Source: Paenibacillus sp. NAIST15-1 (GTDB lineage Bacteria > Bacillota > Bacilli > Paenibacillales > Paenibacillaceae). Taken from it: a stretch of 64,000 bases of DNA. A program made the position numbers and the translations under genes. Of this stretch, positions 53,439 through 62,250 are shown piece after piece. The notes beneath the pieces are model-generated. The model made no database searches. It was given only the letters and a program-made list of their open reading frames with translations, and was not told the origin of the DNA. The stretch spans positions 124,001-188,000 of the forward strand of contig NZ_BBYF01000002.1 in assembly GCF_001894745.1 (NCBI RefSeq). The letters are read 5' to 3'. Within the stretch, counting starts at the first letter, position 1; each line of letters begins with the position of its first letter.

Positions 53439-55076
53439 ATGAAGATAAAGATGACAGCACTTGTCCTTAGTATGATGCTGATATTGTCGATTATTCCGAA
53501 CATGCCGAATGCCCAAGCGGCACCACAGCTCCGCAATCTTGCACCGAGCTCTACCTACACTTGGTCGGAAGCGCCGGAATCGAATTATCCGGATACAGGC
53601 AACAAGCTAACTAATGGCGTTAAGGGTGCTGCGAATGTGACGGATCCAGCGTGGGTCGGGCACATTAAGAAGAAGGCGCGGGAAGTCACGTTTGACTTTG
53701 GTCAACGGAAATCGATAGCAAGTGTTAGGGCGCACTTCCTTCAAGATTGGCCGGGTTCTGCGATCTTGTTTCCATTGAGCGTATCTATATATGTATCAGA
53801 TGATAATATGAATTGGGGAATTGTCGGGCACAAAGCAACGGAACGTGGCTGGACGAATGGCCCTCCGATTGATCAAACCTATGTATGGGATGGCAGCAAG
53901 GATGGGGTTGCAGGCGGAGGACAAGGTGCTACGATGGCCTATGCACGCTATGTTAAGGTCGTGTTCTCTATGCATCCGAAAGCCTGGACATTTATTGATG
54001 AGATTGAAATTATGGGGACTGACGGCAAGGCTGACGGAGCAGTTGTCGTGAATATGAAACCGTTCGAATTCCAGTACCCGGGCGTCGACACTGCTGGAAT
54101 TCGTAATTTATCGCTTGTCTACAATGGATATTACCCTGACGTTCCGGCGTGGACAAAAGACAGTCTGATTCCGGAAATTGGTTATGTGAATCAAGCCGGA
54201 CAGGTTCAGGATTGGTTCTTTGATGGTGTGTTGATGCTGGGTCTCCAATCTCCGGCAGGTCGTGATTTCGGATCGAATTCCCTCTTGTCGGATTGGCAAT
54301 GGTACCTCGATAAAACATTTGGCGCTCAAGGTGACTTGAAGCAATTGAATGAGGCAACGAAGGAAGTAGGAATCCAACTCGGACAGCCGAATCACAAAAC
54401 GAAGGTTGTCATGATGCTCCCAAATCCGGGAGAAAACACGACGAATTTCGGTGATATTGACGGTGACGGCATTACCGAGAATTTTAGTGAAGCCAGCGTG
54501 GGCATAGAGAAAGCCTTGGCGACACGCCAGAAGGCAGTCAGATGGTGGCTGCAAGAGGTACAAAACCGCTGGAATGCGAACAACTACTCCAACCTTGAAC
54601 TGGTTGGCATGTACTGGGTGGATGAAGAGATTAGCTGGTCCAAGTCAGCCCCAGACTTCCTGCGGATGATGAACTCTGATGTTCATGCAAGAGGGCTAAA
54701 ATCGTTCTGGATCCCTCATTCCTTGACCTATAAGAGTTTTATATGGAAGGACGCAGGATTCGATGCAGCGACGTACCAGCCGAACTACTTTTTTGAAGAT
54801 TTATCAATTGATCGTCTTGTAGATGGGATTCAAACCGCCAAACGATATGGCATGGGTGTTGAAGTCGAGTTCGACAATCGTATGCTAACGGATAATACGT
54901 TCCGGAGCCGATTCAATGAATATATGAACGCAGGCTATCAATATGGATTCGCAGGGAAAGGCTTTACTGCGTATTATAAAGGAAGCGGGCCGGTTCTGCG
55001 CGATGCAGCGAGCAGCACGAATCCGAGCATACGTGAACTGTATGATAGGCTGTACAATTTCACAAGAGGGAATTAA
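53439..55076 (+). CDS. Secreted DUF4855-like protein with galactose-binding-like N-terminal domain
   Basis: 545 aa from ATG 53439 behind GGAGGG. A Sec signal peptide (1-27, cleavage after PNAQA) sends it out of the cell. Residues about 35-200 look like an F5/8-type carbohydrate-binding beta sandwich (DFGQRKSIASVRAHFL, VKVVFSMHPKAWTFIDEIEIMG). The rest (about 210-545) matches my memory of DUF4855, probably a TIM-barrel glycosidase: acidic candidates in LVGMYWVDEEISWS and GMGVEVEFDNR. A perfect cre site upstream supports a carbohydrate role. Enzymatic activity is not proven. Confidence 0.75.
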   Translation: MKIKMTALVLSMMLILSIIPNMPNAQAAPQLRNLAPSSTYTWSEAPESNYPDTGNKLTNGVKGAANVTDPAWVGHIKKKAREVTFDFGQRKSIASVRAHFLQDWPGSAILFPLSVSIYVSDDNMNWGIVGHKATERGWTNGPPIDQTYVWDGSKDGVAGGGQGATMAYARYVKVVFSMHPKAWTFIDEIEIMGTDGKADGAVVVNMKPFEFQYPGVDTAGIRNLSLVYNGYYPDVPAWTKDSLIPEIGYVNQAGQVQDWFFDGVLMLGLQSPAGRDFGSNSLLSDWQWYLDKTFGAQGDLKQLNEATKEVGIQLGQPNHKTKVVMMLPNPGENTTNFGDIDGDGITENFSEASVGIEKALATRQKAVRWWLQEVQNRWNANNYSNLELVGMYWVDEEISWSKSAPDFLRMMNSDVHARGLKSFWIPHSLTYKSFIWKDAGFDAATYQPNYFFEDLSIDRLVDGIQTAKRYGMGVEVEFDNRMLTDNTFRSRFNEYMNAGYQYGFAGKGFTAYYKGSGPVLRDAASSTNPSIRELYDRLYNFTRGN

Positions 55077-55193
55077 ATAGAGGATGCAAATGCAATAGCT
55101 CATATTCATTCACCTGCTTTACAAAAATTGTATTGCGTGAGTAAAATTGGGAAGTTACTAGACAAGCAGATATGCTAGGTGTTTCATAAATTG

Positions 55194-55236
55194 GCGGTCA
55201 AATCCTCAAACCGAGGTTTTGATCGCTGTTTTATTT
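55194..55236 (+). terminator. Terminator after the DUF4855-like gene
   Basis: GCGGTCAAATCCTC (55194-55207) pairs with GAGGTTTTGATCGC (55213-55226) with minor wobble, then TGTTTTATTTTA. Confidence 0.8.
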
Positions 55237-55283
55237 TATCCCTCATTCGTTAGAGGATTTTATCCCCCAATAGTTAAAATGTC

Positions 55284-55316
55284 GTCCTTACAGGAAGGAC
55301 ATTGTCGAATTATAAT
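55284..55316 (+). promoter_or_regulatory. Promoter with operator for the second sugar ABC operon
   Basis: The inverted repeat GTCCTT-N5-AAGGAC (55284-55300) lies just before TATAAT (55311-55316), over the -35 area, leaving a leader of about 57 nt. Probable site of a regulator. Confidence 0.5.
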
Positions 55317-55379
55317 AAAAGCGTACTAAACAACATCAAGATCTTACCAACAGACAAAAACATACGGGAGGGTCCTTAC

Positions 55380-56741
55380 ATGAAAAAAGGATTGGTAATG
55401 ATTCTGACACTTCTGTTCATCGCAACGACAGCGCTTACAGGATGCGGATCGAAGTCAGAGAGTGGTTCTGAGAAGCCAGCGAACCAAGCTGGTGAAGATA
55501 AAAAGGTTGAACCATTTGAGCTTACACTTCGTCATACGCAGCTAGGCGATTCGAAGAAAAACCGCTTCGCTATCTTGCAAGATGTTGTGAAGAAGACAGA
55601 ATCCGAAGTTCCAGGTCTAACAATTAAGCTTGACGGTGTTGACTCTGAGGTTAACCGCAAAGAGAAGCTTCGTGCAGAAATGGGAAGCGGATCTCCTCCA
55701 GATATCTTTGATGCCTTCGGTAACCCAGACGTGAAATTGTACGCGGAGAATGGACTTATACTTGATGTAGCTCCGATTCTGGATGAGCTTGGATTGAAGG
55801 ACAAGTTCCAATCTCTTGCACAATGGACAGTAGAAGACAAGATCTACGGTTTACCAATCGGTGCTTCTATTGAAGGTTACTTCTATAACAAAGACTATTT
55901 CGCTGAAAAAGGAATTCAAATTCCAAAAACATTGGCTGAGCTTGAAGCAATCGCTGAAAAAGTAAAGGCTGACGGCAAAATTCCATTCGCAATTGGTTCC
56001 AAGGATGCTTGGGTGCCATTGATGACAACAAACACGTTGTGGTCCTACTTCGGCGGTGCGGATATTACTTCCGGATTTGCGAAAGGAACAACGAAGTGGA
56101 ACGATCCAAAAATGGTAGAAGCATTTGCGAAGCACTCAGATTGGATCAAGAAAGGCTACTTCAAAAAAGGCGAGCTTGGTCTTGATTATGCAACACAACG
56201 TACACAGTTGGTAAATGGTGAAGCAGTTATGATGTTCGATGGATCTTGGGCATCTTCCGTATTCGCTGATGCAACACAATCCGGTAAATTGCATAACAAA
56301 GCTGGTTTCTTCCTGATGCCTCCAGCTAAAGAAGGCGACGGGTACAGCGTAATGTTCGACTCCAACAACGGATATGCATTCTCTTCCAAGATTGCTGAAG
56401 ATCCACGCAAGATGGAAGCGGTAAAAGCGTTCATCAAGAACTTGTATAACGAAGACATGCAAGTACGCGGCTTGAAGGAAGATGGCGTTATCCCTGCAAT
56501 GAAGGTTGACCAAGCGAAGCTGGACGAAGCTTCCCAAGGAAACGACTTGCTGCAAGCGATCATGGCTCAAATGAAAGACGTGAAATTCACATGGCCTGCA
56601 TTTGATGCACTCGTTCAAGCGGATGTGAATACGGCACTCGGTCAACAGCTCCAAAAAATGATTAGCGGCGAAGCTGAACCGCAAGCGGCTCTGGATGCCG
56701 TGCAAAAAGTACAAGAAGAAGCGAACGCAGCATCGAAATAA
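55380..56741 (+). CDS. Sugar-binding lipoprotein of second CUT1 ABC transporter
   Basis: 453 aa from ATG 55380 behind GGGAGGG; the longer frame adds 26 unrelated residues. Lipoprotein signal with lipobox ALTGC (Cys22). Extracellular solute-binding protein family 1 fold: FDAFGNPDVKLYAENGLILDVAPIL near residue 110, and GEAVMMFDGSWASS near residue 280. Delivers an oligosaccharide to the permeases at 56870 and 57754. With a NagZ gene at the end of the cluster, an amino-sugar disaccharide or muropeptide is a candidate ligand. Confidence 0.92.
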   Translation: MKKGLVMILTLLFIATTALTGCGSKSESGSEKPANQAGEDKKVEPFELTLRHTQLGDSKKNRFAILQDVVKKTESEVPGLTIKLDGVDSEVNRKEKLRAEMGSGSPPDIFDAFGNPDVKLYAENGLILDVAPILDELGLKDKFQSLAQWTVEDKIYGLPIGASIEGYFYNKDYFAEKGIQIPKTLAELEAIAEKVKADGKIPFAIGSKDAWVPLMTTNTLWSYFGGADITSGFAKGTTKWNDPKMVEAFAKHSDWIKKGYFKKGELGLDYATQRTQLVNGEAVMMFDGSWASSVFADATQSGKLHNKAGFFLMPPAKEGDGYSVMFDSNNGYAFSSKIAEDPRKMEAVKAFIKNLYNEDMQVRGLKEDGVIPAMKVDQAKLDEASQGNDLLQAIMAQMKDVKFTWPAFDALVQADVNTALGQQLQKMISGEAEPQAALDAVQKVQEEANAASK

Positions 56742-56770
56742 GATAAATAAAAAGCAAGCTTGACCACAAG

Positions 56771-56810
56771 GAGCACCACCTGTCCGTATCGGGGGGTGGT
56801 GCTCATTTAT
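56771..56810 (+). terminator. Attenuating hairpin between binding protein and permease genes
   Basis: GAGCACCACC (56771-56780) pairs perfectly with GGTGGTGCTC (56795-56804), then ATTTAT. It probably lets binding protein exceed permease, as usual in such operons. Confidence 0.7.
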
Positions 56811-56869
56811 CATCCTGAGCAGCAGTCAACCAGTATGATTACGATGTGGGACGGACGGAGGGAAATCAT

Positions 56870-57754
56870 ATGAACAAAGCATTAAGAAACCCCTTAACAT
56901 ATGTGTTATTTTTGCTTCCTACGCTCGTTTTGTTCATCGCATTCTTTATATACCCGGTAATCAATGCGATTTACTACAGCTTTACGAGTTGGAACGGAAT
57001 ATCGAAGGACGTTACATTTATTGGCTTTGACAACTATCTCAATGTGATGAGTAAGCCAGACTTTTGGGAATCAGTGAAGAACAATGGATACTTTATTTTG
57101 TTCTCCTTGTTAGTCCAAGTCCCGTTAATCATTTTCTTCTCACTGCTCATCTCCAATGTCAAGCGTTTGAAAGGATTGTACAAGACAGCAGTATTCATGC
57201 CGTCTGTTATGTCCACGGCCGTCATCGGTATTTTGTGGGGCTTCATTTACGATCCGGACACAGGGCTTCTTAACAAGCTGTTAGGTTTGTTCGGTATCGA
57301 TCCGCTTATGTGGCTGGCAGACAAGAAAACGGCAATGATTTCGATCTTGATTACGAACGCTTGGCAGTGGACCGGTTTCTACATTGTTATGGTGTTGGCT
57401 GCAATTCTAGCGATTCCGAAAGATCTTGACGAAGCAGCTATGATTGATGGCGCAACTGGCGTTCAACGTGCGATGCGCATTACGATTCCGCTTATTATGC
57501 CGATCATCTCCGTGGTTATTATGCTATCGATCGCAGGTGCAATGAAGGCGGCAGATATCGTCATCGTTATGACCAAGGGCGGCCCGGCAGGGGCAACCGA
57601 TGTTATGGCAACTTATATGATCAAGCACTCGATTACAAGCTTCAAATATGGCTATGGGAACAGCATCGCAGTCCTTATCTTCGTGTTCACGCTCATCGTT
57701 ACTGTGCTTTACCAAGTACTTATTGCGCGTAGAACGGAAAGGATTGAATACTAA
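56870..57754 (+). CDS. CUT1 sugar ABC transporter permease (MalF/MsmF type)
   Basis: 294 aa from ATG 56870 behind GGAGGG. Six helices, EAA loop DEAAMIDGATGVQRAMRITIPLIMP near residue 190. First membrane subunit; the next permease begins at its stop codon. As in the other sugar locus no ATPase gene is present, so a shared MsmX-like ATPase is expected. Confidence 0.93.
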   Translation: MNKALRNPLTYVLFLLPTLVLFIAFFIYPVINAIYYSFTSWNGISKDVTFIGFDNYLNVMSKPDFWESVKNNGYFILFSLLVQVPLIIFFSLLISNVKRLKGLYKTAVFMPSVMSTAVIGILWGFIYDPDTGLLNKLLGLFGIDPLMWLADKKTAMISILITNAWQWTGFYIVMVLAAILAIPKDLDEAAMIDGATGVQRAMRITIPLIMPIISVVIMLSIAGAMKAADIVIVMTKGGPAGATDVMATYMIKHSITSFKYGYGNSIAVLIFVFTLIVTVLYQVLIARRTERIEY

Positions 57755-58584
57755 TGATGAAACAGCTGAAAAAGGGCACCCCTCATATTTTCCTACTGTT
57801 GTATTTGGCGGTTATTCTATTCCCATTCCTGTTCGTCTTGTTCTCATCGGTAAAGACAGACAACGGAGCCATTGCAGCGAATCCATTCGGTTTGCCGACA
57901 GAATTTGCTTGGGATAACTATGTGAAAGCTTGGGTCAATGCCAAAATTAGCACTTATTTCGTAAATAGCTTGTACATTTCACTTGCAGCATCCGTGTCTA
58001 CGATTCTCATCGCGTCTCTTGCATCCTTTGCGATTACACGTATGCGCTATAAGAAGATGAGTGCAGCAGTGTTCCAGTTTATTTTGCTAGGCTTGCTCAT
58101 TCCGGGCAATGCATTGCTGCTTCCGATTTACGGCATCTTGAAGAACTTGAACATGCTCGATAAGCACTGGGCCCTATATGTTCCTTACACGGCAGGGGCA
58201 ATACCATTTACGATTATTATCTTGGCGGCATTTATGCGAAGTCTCCCGTCTGAGATTGAGGAAGCAGCTGTAATTGACGGCTTGAAGGCACCAGGCATTT
58301 TCTTCAAAGTCATCTTGCCGTTGACGGTACCAGCGCTCGTGACCGTATTCATTGTCAACTTCCTCGGCAACTGGAATGAATTCTTGCTCGCAAACTTCTT
58401 TATCTCAACAGACAACTTGCGTACACTTCCGGTCGGTATGGTCGGCTTCCGTGATACGTATAACACGAACTACGCGCAGATGGCGGCTGGTATCGTATAC
58501 AGTGTCGTACCTGTTATGGTCATCTACGCAATCCTGCAAGAGAAAATTATTGAGGGTCTCACAGCAGGCGGGGTTAAGGGCTAA
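57754..58584 (+). CDS. CUT1 sugar ABC transporter permease (MalG/MsmG type)
   Basis: 276 aa. Six helices, EAA loop IEEAAVIDGLKAPGIFFKVILPL near residue 170, ending IIEGLTAGGVKG, which is typical of MalG-type subunits. Starts at the A of the previous TAA (ATGATG gives two possible starts). AAAGGA lies upstream inside the preceding gene. Second membrane subunit of the transporter. Confidence 0.93.
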   Translation: MMKQLKKGTPHIFLLLYLAVILFPFLFVLFSSVKTDNGAIAANPFGLPTEFAWDNYVKAWVNAKISTYFVNSLYISLAASVSTILIASLASFAITRMRYKKMSAAVFQFILLGLLIPGNALLLPIYGILKNLNMLDKHWALYVPYTAGAIPFTIIILAAFMRSLPSEIEEAAVIDGLKAPGIFFKVILPLTVPALVTVFIVNFLGNWNEFLLANFFISTDNLRTLPVGMVGFRDTYNTNYAQMAAGIVYSVVPVMVIYAILQEKIIEGLTAGGVKG

Positions 58585-58607
58585 TCTTTTCATAGTTTCT
58601 GCATGAA

Positions 58608-58623
58608 ATGTAAGCTCTTACGT
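58608..58623 (+). promoter_or_regulatory. Palindrome resembling cre before the second YesM gene
   Basis: ATGTAAGCTCTTACGT contains the perfect repeat GTAAG-CT-CTTAC but differs from the cre consensus at two positions. It lies in the 81-bp gap before the kinase gene. Confidence 0.35.
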
Positions 58624-58665
58624 GTTAATATATTCATAGATGACTAGAGAGAGAGTAAAGGGGTA

Positions 58666-60603
58666 ATGTGCACAATGAATTTACGATTTAAGATGTTTAG
58701 TGGATTTATTTTGCTTATCATTATCCCTTTGCTTTTACTTGGAACGATTACATTTGTGATTACATTTAATTTGCTAGAGAAGAAATATAGTGAGCAAGCG
58801 CAATTCTCGATGCGGGCCATGAGCCACAGCATCGGCTACATATTCGATGAAATCAATAAAGTATCCGACACAGGCATTGCGAATAACGTCTTCCAGAAGG
58901 CGTTGGTATCGCCTAATCCTTACGAACACGATATGGTAAGCTCAAGCGTCGTCAGATATGACGATAATGGAAAGCTTTACTTCGTGGATGAACAGGGGCG
59001 GCCAGTCGGAAAGCAAGTTGATGATACGCTAAAAGGCACGGACTATATCCGGATGAACGAACGCCAGCAAAATTTCCGCAAGCTGCTGTTCAACCATCCT
59101 GCGATTAGTTATGCCTTTTTGTACAATTTCAGCCCATATGCACAAAGAGAAGGGATTATCCCAATATTTTCTAAAGACAACTTCAAGGAAATGCCTTTTC
59201 ATGAATTCAAAAAGCATCCTGTATTTAAGAAAGTCATGGACTTGAACGGGGTTCCGTTATGGGTCGGGCCAAATGAATTTCCAGAACTGACGGGCTCCGA
59301 GCAGGTCTTTACCCAGATTCGAGTTGTGAAGGATCTATCGACGATGAGGCCAATTGGAATATCGATCATCCAGATTAAGAACTGGGATCTCGACACGTTC
59401 TTTAACAAGTTTTATACGGCTGATCAGATGGAGAATACGAAGTTCTTTATCGTCAATCGTGATGGACAGATTCTATACGACAACTCGAAGCAGCTCGCTG
59501 GCCATATGATCGCTGATTATGCTTCGAAGCCGATCAAGTTCGAAAATACATATGTAAGCTACAAGGACAAATTCGGGGAACGCGAAAGTGTGATCACGTA
59601 CCACCCCATGAGTGATTACGGCTGGTATTTGATTTCCGTGCGCGACTGGAGCTCTCTCTCGAAGGAGATGGTCGTATTTCTGAAATGGGTGTCTACCATC
59701 TTATTCCTCTGCATCCTTGGAGCGCTGCTGTTCAACCTGTTGTTTACGAACCGAATAACGCGCAACATTACGCGCATCGTTCGATTTATGCGCAGGGTTG
59801 AGGATGGAGATCTGAACGCCCGTGTTGATGAAGAGGGCAGAGATGAGTTAAGGATGCTCTCACACGGATTCAATAGTCTCATGGAGCGTGTGTCTGGCCT
59901 TATTGATCAAGTGAAGAATGAGCAGCAGCAGAAGAATAAGGCGGAAATGAGAGTGCTGGAAGCTCAAATTAAGCCTCACTTTTTATTTAATACACTTGAA
60001 TCGATTAATGTGCTGGCTATTCAAAATGAAGGGCGAAAAGTTAGCCAGATGGTTTATCGCCTCGGCAATATTTTACGCATTAGCATTCAGGATAAAGAGG
60101 AAATTACGCTTCGCGAAGAACTTGAATATTTGAAGAGCTATCTTGAAATTCAAAAGTTTCGATTTGAGGAGCTGTTCAACTTCGAAATTGACGTGCCGGA
60201 GCACATCATGCACTGCAAGGTGATGAAGCTGACCCTGCAGCCGCTTGTTGAGAACTCAATCCAACACGGATTTGATGGAATTGAGCACACAGGATGGATC
60301 CGCATTACCGCATTTGAGGATGAAGATCGCATTCTCATTCGGGTAGAGGATAATGGGATGGGCATGTCGAATGAACAATTAAGAAAGTTCCAATATATGC
60401 TCTCTGATGAGCAAAAATCGGTTCTGCCGCAGGAAGAAGAGTCGTACAATACGGAACGTAGGGGACTCGGAGTTCGCAGTGTAGCAGATCGCTTGCGCAT
60501 TCGATATGGTCCTGGTTATGGATTGTTCATCTGTTCCGCTTCACAGATGGGAACGATGATTCAGTGTGTGATACCGAAATACGAACAGGGTGATACGTTA
60601 TGA
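58666..60603 (+). CDS. YesM-type sensor histidine kinase (second)
   Basis: 645 aa (642 if ATG 58675, which has the better spacing from AAAGGGG). Helix 1 at about 10-33, extracellular sensing domain about 35-345 (dCache-like), helix 2 about 347-367, HAMP (about 368-425), His_kinase with phospho-His438 in QIKPHFLFNTL, and HATPase with N box QPLVENSIQHGF and G box EDNGMGMS. ATGA overlap with its regulator. Senses the sugar imported by the ABC system upstream, by analogy. Confidence 0.92.
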   Translation: MCTMNLRFKMFSGFILLIIIPLLLLGTITFVITFNLLEKKYSEQAQFSMRAMSHSIGYIFDEINKVSDTGIANNVFQKALVSPNPYEHDMVSSSVVRYDDNGKLYFVDEQGRPVGKQVDDTLKGTDYIRMNERQQNFRKLLFNHPAISYAFLYNFSPYAQREGIIPIFSKDNFKEMPFHEFKKHPVFKKVMDLNGVPLWVGPNEFPELTGSEQVFTQIRVVKDLSTMRPIGISIIQIKNWDLDTFFNKFYTADQMENTKFFIVNRDGQILYDNSKQLAGHMIADYASKPIKFENTYVSYKDKFGERESVITYHPMSDYGWYLISVRDWSSLSKEMVVFLKWVSTILFLCILGALLFNLLFTNRITRNITRIVRFMRRVEDGDLNARVDEEGRDELRMLSHGFNSLMERVSGLIDQVKNEQQQKNKAEMRVLEAQIKPHFLFNTLESINVLAIQNEGRKVSQMVYRLGNILRISIQDKEEITLREELEYLKSYLEIQKFRFEELFNFEIDVPEHIMHCKVMKLTLQPLVENSIQHGFDGIEHTGWIRITAFEDEDRILIRVEDNGMGMSNEQLRKFQYMLSDEQKSVLPQEEESYNTERRGLGVRSVADRLRIRYGPGYGLFICSASQMGTMIQCVIPKYEQGDTL

Positions 60604-62201
60604 GTGTGAAGGCATTGCTCATTGATGATGAGGTACCGATTTTGAACAACTTGAAGCTGGTCATCCCGTGGGATGAGCTGAATGTTGAATTGGTAGGCAC
60701 AGCTCGCAATGGTGTGGAAGGGCTGGAAATGGTGCGGCAGCACGAGCCAGACATCATTTTGTGTGATATTCGTATGCCCGTTATGGACGGTATGGACTTT
60801 CTGCGAGAAATTCGTAAAATGGGTTGTGAAGCTGAGGTTATGATGCTGACCGGCTATCAGGAATTCGAATATGCTCGAATAGCAATGCAGCACGGTGTTC
60901 GTGATTATGTATTGAAGCCGATTAACTACGATGAGCTGGAATTGACCGTGAAGAAGCTTGCTGATCTTGTACGCACCCGTCAACTAGAGAAGAAGCTGAC
61001 GGAAAGGCGCTGGGGGCGCATGATTAGTCTCGCTTACGAGAAGATGATGTTCGATGTTCTTATGGGATTCTCCACTGGCGCACTTGCGGCCTTCATGGTC
61101 GATGAAGAGCAGCCGATTGACAAGCTGGCTTACTCGCTGCTGCTCGTTGACTTGGATGGCTATGCACAGCAAAGCGCCTCTTGGAGTGACAATGAGCGCA
61201 AGCTGTGGAATTTCGCAGTTCGCAACGTGCTGCAGGATGCCATTGTGGATGATTGGAATAAATATGCCGTATTGCAAATGCGTGAAGGGGAGTGGTGTGT
61301 ACTTCTTCAATGCTATCGTGACCAGCATGAGGTTACTTCGGTCGATATGGCACGCTGGGCACAGGAAATTCAGCAGGCGGTTCGAGGCCATGTGAAGATG
61401 ACCGTAAGCCTTGCATGGGATAATGGGCCGATCCCTCTCATGAGCTTGGCACATACGTACAAACGCCTGCAGCGTACTCTTATTTTGCATACCGATGATG
61501 AACAGCTCGTATCTGTCGATGAAGGCTCAGTAGCAAGACAGGCGGCCTCTGTCTCACAGTGGCAGTTAGTCGAAGATATCGTGGCGGGGATGAAGCAGAA
61601 TGATCGCTCTAAGGTCGATGACGGAATGCATGCCTTGCAATCCAGCCTGATGTATATGTCTGAGCAGTCCATCGTTCGTGCGGAGACGTTCCTTCATTAT
61701 GTCATCATTCACTTGATTCGTGAGATGAGAGAGTGGGAACTAGTTACACCACAAGAAGAAGAAGCGGTGTGGAATAAGCTTCAGCATATGATGGGCGTCA
61801 AGGACTTAATGTGTGCGATTATGGAGTTAGTCGATCATACGAAGGAACACGCGATGAACAAGAAGTCGAGCGAGCTCCTGATGATATCAGCCAAAGACTA
61901 TATTCACCGCAATTTAGGCTCAGATATCGGCGTCGAGGAAATGGCTGATTACTTAGGAATCAGCTGCAGTTATTTCAGTTTGTTGTTTAAGAATCATTTC
62001 GGGGAAACGTTTGTTGAATACGTGACGCGTCAGCGAATGGAGCTGGCGATGTCATTGCTCCGCACAACAGACAAGAGCATTACACAGATTGGTGCGCTTG
62101 TTGGATATTCAGAAAGACGGTACTTCTCCAAGGTATTCCAGAAGTACACAGGCAAGAAGCCGACGGAATATCGCGAGGATGCCGTTCAGACGGGAAAATG
62201 A
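60600..62201 (+). CDS. YesN-type response regulator with AraC DNA-binding domain (second)
   Basis: 533 aa. Receiver (1-120) with acidic D9-D10 and phospho-acceptor Asp56 in IILCDIRMP, conserved LKP, a long middle region, and two AraC motifs at the C-terminus (about 430-528: YLGISCSYFSLLFKNHFGETF and IGALVGYSERRYFSKVFQKYTGKKPTEYR). Partner of the kinase at 58666. Probably activates the ABC operon from the operator near 55284. Confidence 0.92.
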   Translation: MSVKALLIDDEVPILNNLKLVIPWDELNVELVGTARNGVEGLEMVRQHEPDIILCDIRMPVMDGMDFLREIRKMGCEAEVMMLTGYQEFEYARIAMQHGVRDYVLKPINYDELELTVKKLADLVRTRQLEKKLTERRWGRMISLAYEKMMFDVLMGFSTGALAAFMVDEEQPIDKLAYSLLLVDLDGYAQQSASWSDNERKLWNFAVRNVLQDAIVDDWNKYAVLQMREGEWCVLLQCYRDQHEVTSVDMARWAQEIQQAVRGHVKMTVSLAWDNGPIPLMSLAHTYKRLQRTLILHTDDEQLVSVDEGSVARQAASVSQWQLVEDIVAGMKQNDRSKVDDGMHALQSSLMYMSEQSIVRAETFLHYVIIHLIREMREWELVTPQEEEAVWNKLQHMMGVKDLMCAIMELVDHTKEHAMNKKSSELLMISAKDYIHRNLGSDIGVEEMADYLGISCSYFSLLFKNHFGETFVEYVTRQRMELAMSLLRTTDKSITQIGALVGYSERRYFSKVFQKYTGKKPTEYREDAVQTGK

Positions 62202-62250
62202 TAACGCTTAAATGAATCACATCAAGAATTCACGATATGAAGAGGATGGG

